The translations under genes were made by a program, and so were the position numbers. 64,000 bases of DNA from Polymyxa betae (taxonomy: Eukaryota > Endomyxa > Phytomyxea > Plasmodiophorida > Plasmodiophoridae). Numbering within the stretch: position 1 is the first letter of the stretch; each line of letters starts with the position of its first letter. The notes below the pieces were generated by a model, which worked only from the letters and a program-made list of their open reading frames with translations, was not told the origin of the DNA and ran no database searches. Shown one piece after another: positions 22,862 through 33,725 of the stretch. Location of the stretch: the NCBI GenBank assembly GCA_003693705.1, contig RBZT01000727.1:26928-90927 (forward strand), given 5' to 3'.

Positions 22862-23602
22862 AAGGCTCTAGCCGCTCTTCCATTACTAGAGGGCTCCATC
22901 CCACAGTCTCCAACTGCACAATCGCGACGCTATTCCCCTTGTATCCGCATGTTTGCCAGCAAAGAGAACCTGTTCGTGCCACAAGAACACTACAACAGTG
23001 CCGGTTGCAAGGACCGCAGAACGAGAATCGGAATCAATGCCTGGAAAGCATTAGTATGGCGTCTGACTGCCCTAATTCTGCCCTAATTCTCCGCCCTGTA
23101 TCCCAGAGTGTCAGAACCGTGTCCTGACGGAACAAAGCTTCCCGAAAGGTGCTGGAAGTCCGGAACACTGGTATCTACCAGGATGGGGTCTTTGCCACAA
23201 CCTACATTCCCTCATGCATTATGATAACGGAGTATACAGGAGTGGTATGCGGCAGAATAATTCCTCAAAATTGTCCAGTCCTCATTCATCTTACAGGTTT
23301 TCCCCGAGAAAGTTTTCAACAATGATCCCATCATTCGAGCGCAGCATAATCGGAACTACGTTGCCACTGCGCCGAAATTACCTTTTGTCGTTGTGGCAAA
23401 ACCGGTCGATGGCAGGTGACCGATTGCAGCTAAAATAAATCACAGCTGTGATCCCAATAGCTGCGTGCTGAAATGGAGCGACAGCAGTGGCAGGGAACGT
23501 TTGACAATCTGGACCGACAGAGACATAGCCAAGGGTGAGGAGATCACATATTGATACTTCACCAAGCAGTGGGAAACCAAGTGTTTGTGCAAACTCTGCT
23601 GA
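22862..23602 (+). pseudogene. Broken AWS-SET-post-SET histone lysine methyltransferase
   Basis: Conserved pieces of a SET methyltransferase lie in order on the plus strand. A Cys-rich AWS-like part ends in PECQNRVL. An N-SET segment reads DGVFATTYIPSCIMITEYTG. The cofactor-binding/catalytic core is NHSCDPNS followed by AKGEEITY. A post-SET CLCKLC follows. The pieces are not in one frame. An 11-bp tandem duplication at 23069-23090 shifts the AWS part, a one-base shift lies near 23148, and in-frame TGA codons sit at 23417-23419 and 23552-23554. A likely intron begins at GTATGCGG (about 23245) and ends TTACAG (about 23296). Genes nearby use TGA as a true stop, so recoding is unlikely. It was probably an NSD/SETD2/ASH1-type enzyme. 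Confidence 0.7.
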
Positions 23603-24298
23603 GAGTTTCATAACTGCGTCGACTGCGACATCTGCCAGTGGCAAAATAAACAGTAGTTAGTTACTTATGGGTCCGAAACATTGGCAACAGATTGTTTGTT
23701 CGATAGTGCCATGTCATAAAAAAAGGACGAAATATGAAGTGCTGTGGAGTCACAAGAGCTGGGATCTCAGCGCCCAGTTAACAACAACGTCCCATCCACT
23801 CTTGGGAGGATCCGCGGAGTCTCAGCGAGAGGTCCCGCATGGTAGTCGTACTCATTAGTCATTACTGAATTTCACCAGAAGAAAGTCAAATCTGATCCTC
23901 TCCATACCTATAGGGAGTTCTATCACAGAAGAGTGTATTGGAATTTGGTGATTTTTTGTTTCATAGTTTCCTCATTTGGAGAAATTCAATCACGAAGAGT
24001 TCGGTGACCTTGTTGATAGACATTGACGTTGCGCGCTGTCGGCTTATGGTTGCCGCGATGTTACCCTTTAAGATGGTCCGTCAATCAATCGGGTACAGAA
24101 CAAGGATTAACATACGATCCAGAGACGCTTGGTGAAAGATAATCTATAATTTCCTTTCTAATTCATAATCACCCCCAACAATTATCCAAATGTCACCAAA
24201 AATTCTCAAATTCTTAGATCACTTAAAACACGATAAAAATCGATTTTGAATTTCTCACCCAGCCAAAGAGAATGTGCAAATTCTTTGCTTGTTCCGCT
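23603..24298. other. Intergenic, no gene seen
   Basis: Short frames at 23667-23858 and 23938-24135 have no motif or splice support. Confidence 0.4.
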
Positions 24299-24520
24299 CA
24301 TCTTGAATTAGTTGACTGCCCTTGATAAGCCACCAAAGCCACCCAGACCTTCGATAAATCCTGGAAGCGGCCGCAGGCCGTCTCTTTCCTTAGGTTACTT
24401 TCATCTTGAATTGATTGATTGTCCTTGTTAAGCCCACCAGGAAGTTGATGGGGTCTTGAAGTTGGCAACAGGCCGCATTCTAATCACCTCCAGATCCACT
24501 CAGAGTTCACCGAATCCACA
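24299..24520. repeat. Tandem duplication of a ~111-bp unit, diverged
   Basis: CATCTTGAATTAGTTGACTG at about 24300 is echoed by CATCTTGAATTGATTGATTG at about 24411. Each is followed by CCTTGnTAAGCC, a CACC-rich stretch, CTTGA/CTTCG and a CAGGCCG motif. The spacing gives a unit of about 111 bp. Confidence 0.5.
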
Positions 24521-24752
24521 CTAGCAGCCGCTAACCAAAACTAGTAAATTACAAGTACCTAGACCTTAACCCAGAAGCCACAGCTCTTGAAACCATCGCC
24601 TAAACATCGCCAGACCCCAATACCAGCATAGCATGGATCGCATCACCTCAATCAAAAGAGTAGAGAGAGATTGTATATAATAAACGATTAAATAGGGAAT
24701 GTGGCGACAAAATAAAGATTGTGACATGAAGTTTCCGAATGTACATGGTAGG

Positions 24753-26018
24753 TCATATTTGTATTTGTTCCGAAGTAATGATGGTCTCAGACACCACGCT
24801 GCCAACCTCGGGACGAACAGGACGGTCGGAATCTTCATTGATGGACGGAAAGTAATGCAGAGCAAGATCATTGAAGGCCCCAACACAGACTTCCTCTTGG
24901 TCAGATCCACCATTACATACGTCCTCTTTCAGATCGTCTCGCAAGGCTCGAATAAACGCGCTATCATCGCTGGGTACCATCTCTTCACAATAACGAGACT
25001 AAAACAATGTTAATAGCTTGCAAATTGATGCGAAAGCTTCAAACTTCGTTGCAAATAAACGGTACAATAGGATTAATATCCAACAAATAAAGCCAAAAAT
25101 TTGAATCGTTCTCCATTAGAAGGTTCACGCGACAATAAGAATCCTGTCGGCACGTACCAGCGAATTCCCAAGAATGCAGACATTCTCTAATGTTTCCCAA
25201 TTAGCGTCCAGCAGATTGCTATAAAGAGTAGTTCAGATCACAGCATATTCGACCGATCCAGGAGAAAACAATACTTATAGAGCGCACGACCACAATGAGG
25301 CATATAGAACAAGGTCGGGTGTGTTACTCGACGTCGTCCTTCCTCATTTTTCATGATATCACTGAGGCCGACTTGAGCGAGATAGGCCCGTTCATTGACG
25401 TCTAATTGAGGATCGTATATCCAGATCGGCGTCCGTATTCGGCCCTTCCAAGATCGTAACAGGAGTATTAGCAAGGCGAGCTGATAGCGAGCACAACGAC
25501 TGCCACCAAACCTGCACGAAGGTTAGATCCTGTAAAAATCGATTGAATATTAAAAATCTTGTGACGCCTTCAATGGAAACGAGAAATTTGAAACCAACAG
25601 TTCGAAGGACAATTTGGAGGAGAATAAAAAAGAGAGAAAAGTTGAAGCGAATTAGTGAAAAGCTCATGACAAAACAAAGAAAAAAACTGTGAATACAAAG
25701 GACTAGATTGCGCGAGATAAACCACTACCAAGATAAAAGATCTGCAAATCACCTTCCAATTCCGTAGCAGACAATATCGATCTCGCGATGGGCGCGTATG
25801 AATGGATGCGAATCGATCCAATCACAGAAGGTCGAAAAGAACTGAGTGGCCGATAGATGGGTTCGCGCTTGCAGAGCGCTGCGCTGAATATAATCGAGCG
25901 GATACGCTACAGCGTCTTCGGAGACGGGCTCTGGAGCCTTTTTGGCTCTGGGAGGACGACGCCGACGATGATTGCCTTTGCGGACGACGACATGCCAGGT
26001 CGCCTCAACCAGAGCCAT
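24753..26018 (-). CDS. SRR1-like domain protein (269 aa, 4 exons)
   Basis: The exons are 26018-25753, 25511-25275, 25218-25158 and 24998-24753. All junctions are GT-AG and keep frame across phases 2, 2 and 0. An N-terminal basic patch (RKGNHRRRRPPRAKK) leads into the SRR1-like fold. Its signatures are DIVCYGIGRFGGSRCARYQLALLILLL, then IYDPQLDVNE, then NEEGRRRV with [22 protein letters not shown], then LENVCILGNSL. These are the diagnostic SRR1/BER1 motifs, and length is typical. SRR1 in plants affects phytochrome and clock signalling, and the yeast homologue is linked to microtubule stability; the biochemical activity is not settled. The last exon is acidic and less conserved. No other family fits as well. 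Confidence 0.92.
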
Positions 26019-26210
26019 TTTGGAGGGATCGGGTCACGGCAACCCATATTAATCCGGCGCTTTTTCGAAAGAAAAAAAATGTAACAAAATATGCGTAACA
26101 TTTTTTATGGGTTTTCGAGGAATGCGTAAAAACTCATGCGAAATTCATATGGAAACATCTTGTTTTTGCAGCGTCAGTAATCAGTATCGATTCATCGTCG
26201 TTTGACATCA

Positions 26211-26381
26211 ATGGCGTTTCGTTGCAGCTGGCAAGTGGCAACTTTCGTGATTTTGACCGGCAGTAAGTGCGGGAAGATTTCCAGCTGCCTTGAACGCGGA
26301 TCACAAAGCCGCGGCAGGTTGCGCTCCCGGCATGGCCCAGCTCCGATCCAGAAAAACACATTGCATGCAGAAACTGTATAA
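26211..26381 (+). CDS. Possible small secreted peptide, 56 aa
   Basis: ATG at 26211 opens 56 codons ending in TAA. Residues 1-18 (MAFRCSWQVATFVILTGS) resemble a weak signal peptide. The rest is basic with two Cys residues and Arg/Ser/Gly-rich. The antisense frame is open as well, and no second exon was identified, so this is tentative. Confidence 0.25.
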   Translation: MAFRCSWQVATFVILTGSKCGKISSCLERGSQSRGRLRSRHGPAPIQKNTLHAETV

Positions 26382-27838
26382 ACGATTCTCTCGTGCCGAC
26401 TGAACATTTTCGAAGCATCACGATAATGGGTCTACTGCCAGCTCTGAAAACAGATTTTGAGCTCCTGAGAATCGTTGAAATGATAAGCCATCTTACGTCA
26501 GGCGTTGTGCGCCTATTGGTATCAATAACCTAGTCGAATCCAGTCCATTGTTTAAGCTGTAAGTGAGAGCAAAGTTTGCCCTGACTATCTGCGTTACCCT
26601 GCTGGATATAATTCCGAGCCTACTATGAAGATGTATCGATACTTTCAAAGATCTCACTTAAACGGACATTCTTTTGAAATATACCGAGACGTTGTTTCAT
26701 GCATAGCTGGCGTTTAACAAGAGTGTTGGATACTAATACAGCTCATTTTTTATTCATCGCTACAAGCAATATTTGTAATCTGCTAATTGTACCCTGAGCT
26801 TATGAATGCTGCATATTCGTTCGATATAAGTTCCAGAATTGTTCTTTAATCTCCGGGTATCCTGCTGGACCTGCAAGTCGCGTCCGTTCTAATCAACGCG
26901 GTTACACCTAATCGTGTCGGAAAGCCAGAAAAATGGTCTAGACGATTCCATCCCATTCTGTTGCTTGATCCACATCATCTCCCACTCACAATGCAGCTGA
27001 AAACCCATGATCGCATAAGCGTTTATGATTGGCATCAAACAGTCAAAGCATCAAAGAAGCTGCTTTTGAATCTATACTCAAGGAGTTGACTGATTGCTAG
27101 GATTTATATGGACAATGTGTCAGAATCAGAGCTCAAACATTTGAGTTTGTAACTCTCACTTTACATCCAAACTGCATAATAATCATAACTGCCCTAATTA
27201 CAGCAACAGGTCATGGTCGTTAACCAAAACAGTACAGTACAATTTCAATTTAAAAACCCGTGTTGCTGGATTATGAGGTAGCTCAGACAGCGATATAGGA
27301 GTATCTTATGTCATGCAATACAAATGATTAACATGAACTAGCGGATGAGCATTTGAAACAGCGAATCAAAGAAGAAAGCTCTTCTGGCTTGTCTACTAGT
27401 TAGCTCGAGGGTGCAGAGGGTAGACTAGGGTAGGGTTTCAATTGGAGTTCCAGAAATCCTGGCGAGTATTTTCTCTATAATAACCATTTAGGATAACAAA
27501 AAATGTGAGATCCCAAAAAGCACGCTTTTGTAGAAGTTTTCTGGAAAATCGGCAGTGTCAATTCCTGTTTTTGACCAAGGCAGGATCCGATCGATAAGGA
27601 ACTCGGCCATTCTATGCTATCACCCATCCTGCAATTGCACGATAATCCTCTAGGTATGGTTAAATTGGAAATTGACGAAACGAGTAGTAGCTTCAAAAAG
27701 CAACAAGATGTGTTTACAATAGGTAAGAAATGGCGGCCAAAAGGCTGAAGGTGATTTCCGGTCTGGCTCGACACTAAGCGCAGGATACTACTGAAAGAGT
27801 TCGCAATTATCATGAGTCAAAACAGACGACAAGTAAGT
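26382..27838. other. Gene-poor stretch
   Basis: One minus frame at 27475-27813 (112 codons) lacks any recognisable feature. Otherwise the sequence is AT-rich with dense stops in all frames. Confidence 0.4.
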
Positions 27839-28660
27839 TTATTGGATTCGTCGTCGGACAGATCGCGTATGGTAAAGGCGCTTTCTGAGATTGAGGAATT
27901 CCTGGACATCAAACCGGAGGAAATCAATGAGTTCAGGATCCAGTTCACTTATAGGCACAGGGTCGATGAGTTCCTGGAGCCTCAGACACATATGTAACAT
28001 AAAATCGTAGTCATCAAGACGCGCATGTAACCGTCCAGGGTAGTCCAGGAGGCCACGCTCATTGCGGATCAGATTCTGTGGGACCCGCATCTCGTCCAGG
28101 TCCTGTACGACATCGGACTCGTCGACGTCCGGGCATGTCTGGAACGAGTCGGTGTCGGATGCCGGATACGAATCTGTAACGTAATTGTCAGAGGAATTCG
28201 CGCATGGCAAAAAAGTGTCACGTAACGAGGATAGCGTTCATTGCTGGAAACGGTGTCGCTGGGCTCGCCGTCGTCACCCTGCAGAGTAACGTTAATAATG
28301 GTATCGAATGCGGAGTGGGATATCCACGTTACCAGGTGTAGAATCAGAGGACAATTATCAGTAATGGCGCTCTTTTCAGAAGATGTGATGGAGCTTAGGG
28401 GCGTATCCTGCACATGAAACGTTAGTCCCGGAGGTAACTGTAAACGTGACGCATGACGTTACAAGTTGGCGGATCAGATCTTGGGTGTGAGGTGGATTCG
28501 GAAGTGATTCGATAGTGATGACTCGATCTTGTAATGTTACCGCAGAGAAACTCGGCTGAACGAGTCGGACTTGATCATAGACAGAGCGCGGCCTCTTGAC
28601 ACTTGTTGCAGCCTCCGTGCAGGTAGCGATCGCAAGCGACAAGATCCAGGTCCAGTACAT
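27839..28660 (-). CDS. Secreted protein with LLDYPGRL motif (219 aa, 4 exons)
   Basis: The exons are 28660-28463, 28407-28333, 28278-28227 and 28173-27839. The introns are 55, 54 and 53 nt; the first two begin GTAACG and the third GTTACG, ending GCAG or ACAG. Frame is kept throughout. Residues 1-18 (MYWTWILSLAIATCTEAA) are a signal peptide, followed by KRPRS. The middle is Ser/Asp/Pro-rich. The C-terminal ~70 residues contain GLLDYPGRLHARLDDYDF and end in a helical, acidic segment. The same LLDYPGRL module closes the divergent gene at 28929-31520, and both start with a signal peptide and a basic patch, so they are paralogues sharing the intergenic promoter. Function unknown; a secreted effector-like role is only a guess. 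Confidence 0.8.
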
Positions 28661-28740
28661 GGTTTGAGTGAAAGTGGTCGACTCAGAGAATGAAGGACGT
28701 GACGGACGGAGTGACGAATCACCGCCCTTCGGACATTGAA

Positions 28741-28855
28741 AAAGGGATCTCTTGACCTGAGACCAATCGATCGCCCAACTGTAAAGGGATCTCTTGACCT
28801 GAGACTAATCATTGGCCGACTGTAAAGGGATCTCCGGACAAGAAACCAATCCGTG
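28741..28855. promoter_or_regulatory. Bidirectional promoter with 42-bp tandem repeats
   Basis: The 268-bp space between two divergent ATGs (28660 minus, 28929 plus) carries units at 28741-28782 and 28783-28823 and a partial one at 28824-28855. Each begins AAAGGGATCTC and contains a GAnACCAATC or GAGACTAATC box. CCAAT-type boxes in each unit fit a shared promoter. No TATA box is obvious. Confidence 0.6.
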
Positions 28856-28928
28856 AGATTGATGTCTTTGACCTGGGCGGACTCGGGTCAATCTCTCGCT
28901 CCCATTTCCCAAATTCGCCTCCGTCGTC

Positions 28929-31520
28929 ATGTCGTCTCTGATCGCGTTTCTGGCTGTCACAGCTCCGCTGTACGGAGAGGCCGCCGGCGTGTTCCGTCGC
29001 AAGAGACCGCACCCTGACGATCCCTCCGAACTCGAACATAACCAGCGACTACGTCTTGTGCCGAATCTGGATCTCACGTTACCCTCTCTAGATTTTACGC
29101 TACCGAATCTGGATATCACACTGGATTTTGGCGTCCAAACTCTGTCTCTCAATTTGGTAACATTATCACTGACGAGATTGTACATTGGTAACGTTGCTCT
29201 ACAGGCCAATAACAACGTTGGCCCGAATGATCGTCCCGTTCATCCTGATCTGCGTCTCAGACTGGTAATGATTGTAGCATTAACGAATGCGAATTCGACT
29301 AACGTCTGCTGTTTCGTTACAAAATCTTGACTACAATCCGGGGACAAACAACCGACATGCGACATCTACAAGCTATAGACTGGTAACGTCAATTTTTATT
29401 GGTAACATGTATGCTGAGGCTTACCTGTGCAGACTGATCTTCGTGACTTCATGGATACGGATCCTCCTCTCCAAATTCTCGACTCCAGTCAACATCTGGT
29501 AACATCAATAATGCAATTGTCTGGATCGGATTGGTAACATAACCTGCAGTCGGCGGAGAGATCCTCGGATGAGATTACTGTCAGCTCATTCGAACATGAT
29601 CTCAACTCTGCATATGATGATACTATCGACTTCTCAGCATTTACGCATTCAGAGCATCTTGATGATCCCTCTCTCACATTAGATCTGGTAATCCCATCAG
29701 TTGTATCTCTAATCTGTCTGTAACATTATCATGTTAGGGGAATTCAGCTCGAATCCACCGGAACGATGCTGCCGCTGTCAACGATCCGGATTTCCTCTCA
29801 CTCAGACAAACGCCTATTAACAAAGGCCTGACACCAAGCAATGATTTCCGCCAATTCTGGTCCGGCTCTGAGCGTGGCCACCTCACCCAACTGGTAATCT
29901 CCCGTTTACGTTACGCCTGACATCATTGCGGACTGTTATTTCGTTACAGAAGGCGACCGAATCTCCTATCAAATTGAATCCTGTGCAACCCGATTCTGAC
30001 CTCCAGTATCTGGATTTGTCACTGGTATCATCGCAGCATTACGTTTCACATTTAGGGTTTGTAACATTATCATTAGGGTTGTGATGCGACAGTGGCTGGT
30101 CCATCAAATGCGGTGCAGTCCGATTCTGCCGTTCAGAATGCGGATTTGTCACTGGTACCGCAACGTTATGTTTCACTGACGTCTGTAACATTGTCACTAG
30201 GGTCTTGGCTCGACAGTGGCTGGCCCATCGAATGCGGGCCGACCTGATTCTGACAGTTCCACTCTGGATTTGTCACTGGTAGAGTCTCATCACGTTACAA
30301 GTTTGCGTCTGTAACGTTATTTGGCAGGGTCAGCATGTTACTGAGGCCGACGATCACTCTGCCCCATCACTTCCGGTGCAACTAGCGTCTGACAGTCACA
30401 ATCTGGATCTGACACTGGTAACCTGACAATGCTACGTTTCACAGCTGGGTCTGTAACCCTTTTTCTATTGTCAGGATCAATCAGTTACTTGCGATAAATC
30501 GCACGCTGATGTAACAGACGATCTCCAATTGAACATTCGCCAGCCATCCCCGACTCATTCTAACAACAATCCGAACTTGTCGGATCAGATTGTTGGACTG
30601 GTAAGGTTAACCTGCCTAAACATTCACATTTGCTGTAACATGAATCACTACAGAGCCCTAACAACGATAACGTCCAACCTGTCGCTGCCCACAACCTGGA
30701 TCTATCCTTATCCCTGGTAACGTAATATGATTTATTTCCAGTACCATCTGTAACATATATATAGGACAACTCCGTGGACCAGCTAGCTGATCCCGTTGCT
30801 GAACCTGCCGAGATTGTTCTCCGTCCTACCGACGTTACCAATGGCCGCACGCAGTCGTTATCGATCTACGCGGACTTGTCAGGGTTCATTGCTGATACGG
30901 ACATACTGGAGTATCTCCGTGAGCGGGTCCCCAGTGTAACGACACCTCCCGTCATATGCGAATTCATCGGCCAGCAAGTCGACCTGTCCGAGATCAACTA
31001 CCTCGCACACGTTACCACTACGTTCGATCAGCTCCTCTGTATCGTTAGCATGGAGCAAAAGGTGGCCCGATTTGGCAAGCAGGCTCATAGTCTCCTGCCG
31101 ATTGAGCTCCAGCCAATGTGGCGCAACCTCATCATTCCCGTCACGGACTGTTTCTCGCATCATCCCAACGAAGATCTCGATCAGTTCTCTCAGGTGTTCG
31201 GAAATCCATTCCGTAACAATCCCTTCATCTGTCCGCATAATCAGTCGCCACCGCAGCCGCTCATGACCCTTCAGCTGTTGCCCGAACCCGCTCCCTCCCT
31301 CCAGCTGTTGCCTGACGCCGCCCCGGACATGGAAGACTTCCTGATCCCGTTGCATCTCGTCTATGACCATGACCAGCTCCTGGACTACCCCGGACGGCTG
31401 TTCCGAATGGATGACAAGACCCGCACACAACGACTCCGAGAGACGGCTCATTTCCTGACCAGAAATATCCCTGATGAGTTCCTTGCCATGAAATTCCGCG
31501 AATTTCTCAATCAGGAATGA
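28929..31520 (+). CDS. Secreted modular protein encoded by repeated phase-0 exons (657 aa, 13 exons)
   Basis: Exons: 28929-29156, 29205-29264, 29323-29382, 29433-29498, 29550-29687, 29738-29893, 29950-30024, 30077-30154, 30201-30278, 30328-30417, 30475-30600, 30654-30716, 30765-31520. Every exon length is a multiple of three and every intron (46-58 nt) is phase 0. Each internal exon ends in a CTG Leu codon right before GTA, most often GTAAC or GTAAT; exons 7-10 end DLSL or DLTL. Most introns carry a TGTAAC or GGTAAC motif about 8-20 nt before the acceptor, a likely branch signal. The signal peptide is MSSLIAFLAVTAPLYGEAAG, followed by RRKRP. The last exon holds ~250 residues ending in QLLDYPGRLFRMDD, shared with the divergent gene. 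The exon 3 acceptor reads ACAA rather than ACAG. Confidence 0.85.
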
Positions 31521-32867
31521 TGCCTCATTTTGTACTCGTCTAACTGATAATCATTCACCAATTCATTAAAAATCATCAAATACACATTTTGGGCCAGCAC
31601 TACCAAAGTGGAGGCTCTTACGGACATGCAGGCCTGCGAGAGCCTTTGTGTATATTGTCTCTTACTTTATTGCAGCCCAGTTCTGTCTGCTTTAGATTAC
31701 ATGGTAACGTGGATCACGGCCCGGCAGCCCATCTCCACCCCACGACACCATCTCTGGGCTCCAGCATAATACTCTTGCGATGGAGATGGCAGGGCTTAAC
31801 ACGAGTGTGCTATGTATCATTAAAGCTGTTTGTGTCAGTAACGTGATCAACAGATGGCCGACTGCAATCTGACCTGCAGCGTTAATAAAGCGTTACCCAC
31901 TGACGCAAATACCTTAATAGCTTGGTCAGTTGTTAGTTAATTGTTGTCAGAAATGAGTACGACAATCATTGGCTGTAAGATAAACCTATCCAAAGTTATC
32001 CCAATCAACGATATTAGAGGGATATTTCCCAGATCCAGCTCTCCATCATATTAATGGAGTTCCGCCAATATCGTTACCATTTTATGATATTCCCAGAGTC
32101 TGCTCGATAATCAATAACAAATAGACGAGAGGTGTATCGATAAGCCATAAATTCCGCAATCTACAAATACACTATTGACTATTCTACATGCCTGGGTAGA
32201 TTATGTAATAGTCGAATCCCCTGTTCGGTTTTTATCAGCATGACAGTCCGTGTGTGCTTTATAGAATTTGAAATCATGATTGGATGATGGACTATCTGTT
32301 CGGATCTGCGAAAGAATCGCCTTCATGTATCATGGCAATATGTCTGACGTGGACCGAGAGAGCAAATCAAACGGCGCGGCGGGGCCTCGGCGCCTGCGAT
32401 TAACAGCCGAAAAATGTCTGTGTTATTATTGAGCTTCCTAGACGGACTATCACATTTTTGTTAGAAGAGAAAACAGACGTACAACTTCAGGTCGTCTTCT
32501 GACTTTGCAAAATCAGGCTTTTCAGCGTCACCTTTGTTAAAAAATTACCTTTCATAATTCGGACATTGCTACAATCAGGCTTTCGGGCCGTGGCACAGAC
32601 TGCTGAACAATGCCGAAGTCGCAGCCGCTCACATACACAGAATCATAAGGTCAATCAGGAAGCTGTCGCGGTACTTTATTGGTGTAGAGATAGAGAGACA
32701 GGTAGATCGACTCACAATCAGAATTTCTCCTGAAAACGTGAGCGAGATTAGTCACGGAGTCCGTGATCCATGGGATGGTAACCTTTCACGTTTCAGTATC
32801 GTTTCTGTGCCTTCTGGGCTCTCATTGACATTTGATTCTCTCCATCCGTGATTTCACCGTCAGTTTC
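31521..32867. other. Intergenic, no gene seen
   Basis: A frame at 31589-31846 is short and featureless. The remainder has dense stops in all frames. It separates the modular secreted gene from a membrane-protein gene on the same strand. Confidence 0.4.
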
Positions 32868-33677
32868 ATGCAAGCACTGGCCCGTAACATACCCCGTCGC
32901 CCCAACCCGGGCCCCGCGTGTCGGGAGTACTGGCCCTCGACGCCCGGTCGATGGCGCCATTACATTCCCACAATCGATCCTGTCTGGTCCTGCCTAAAAG
33001 TCGTCTGGCGGATGTTCGTCGTGTTCTTGATTTTATCATCCGGAGTTTGGATGTTCAAGGCCCTACGTTACCCCGAATGCTCCAGCTATCTGAGCCGATT
33101 AACGCCGAATACATCGCTGGTCCAGTACGATGCTACACGCCATGCCTGGAGCTGGAATGGGTACATGGATATCCGTGATTCGTCCGACGCCATTGTTGAA
33201 GAGTTTCATCCGGGGTTCTTCTCTTCGGAGATCCGCGGTTACGATCCCAATCATACCTGGGGTCCGATCGGTCATATTCCAGCTGGTTGGAATACATTCA
33301 CGTATCCGTTCTGGTACACGATCCAGTACGACCACCCGGACCTGGGCCCTGTCTCGATATCATCGGGTCGTTGGACTTCATTCATTACTGCCAATGCCAT
33401 TGGTAATCGATATTCTATCAAATATCCCTCGTTATGGTCCACTCTCTTTCATACAAGTTGGTGGCCCATCTGGGGTGATCATACAGATTATCTTGGGGTT
33501 GTTATTGCAAGATTGACATGGTGGAATCGCAGCTATAAAGTCTGTTTTGTTAAGACTGGCAGCAAAACTTCAGATGAAGTCCGTCGTGAGATTTTATTCG
33601 CATTCGTTGATGCGATCGATATCACTCGAAAGTTACTGAAATCACTGTCGAAATCCAAGAAGAAAGCAGGAGACTAA
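32868..33677 (+). CDS. Type II membrane protein with possible LURP/tubby-like domain (269 aa)
   Basis: This is a single exon from ATG 32868 to TAA 33677. A basic N-terminus rich in Arg and Pro precedes one hydrophobic helix (about residues 46-62: RMFVVFLILSSGVWMF), so the C-terminal ~200 residues would be lumenal or extracellular. That region is rich in Trp, Tyr and beta-prone segments: MDIRDSSDAIVEEF, a GRWTSFITANAIGNRYSIKYPS stretch, and LGVVIARLTWWNRSYKVCFV ending with a helical segment. The order (I-x-D-x-x, NRYxIK, a G-x-V-I-A-x-L-x strand, then a C-terminal helix) recalls LURP-one/tubby-like barrels, but the match is weak. A potential N-glycosylation site (NHT) is present. Confidence 0.65.
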   Translation: MQALARNIPRRPNPGPACREYWPSTPGRWRHYIPTIDPVWSCLKVVWRMFVVFLILSSGVWMFKALRYPECSSYLSRLTPNTSLVQYDATRHAWSWNGYMDIRDSSDAIVEEFHPGFFSSEIRGYDPNHTWGPIGHIPAGWNTFTYPFWYTIQYDHPDLGPVSISSGRWTSFITANAIGNRYSIKYPSLWSTLFHTSWWPIWGDHTDYLGVVIARLTWWNRSYKVCFVKTGSKTSDEVRREILFAFVDAIDITRKLLKSLSKSKKKAGD

Positions 33678-33725
33678 TTCACCTTCCAATTTCAAGTAGA
33701 AAACTCATCGGAAAGATCACTCAAG

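Noticed and set aside
23417-23554. TGA codons as selenocysteine or reassigned codons
   Set aside because: Nearby genes terminate with TGA, and the same locus carries an 11-bp duplication and a frameshift, so decay is simpler.
28741-28855. Transposon terminal repeats
   Set aside because: The units are direct, not inverted, and are confined to the promoter between two paralogues.
30879-31451. 190-codon minus-strand ORF
   Set aside because: Antisense to the last exon of the modular secreted gene, which is supported by phase-0 splicing and a paralogue.
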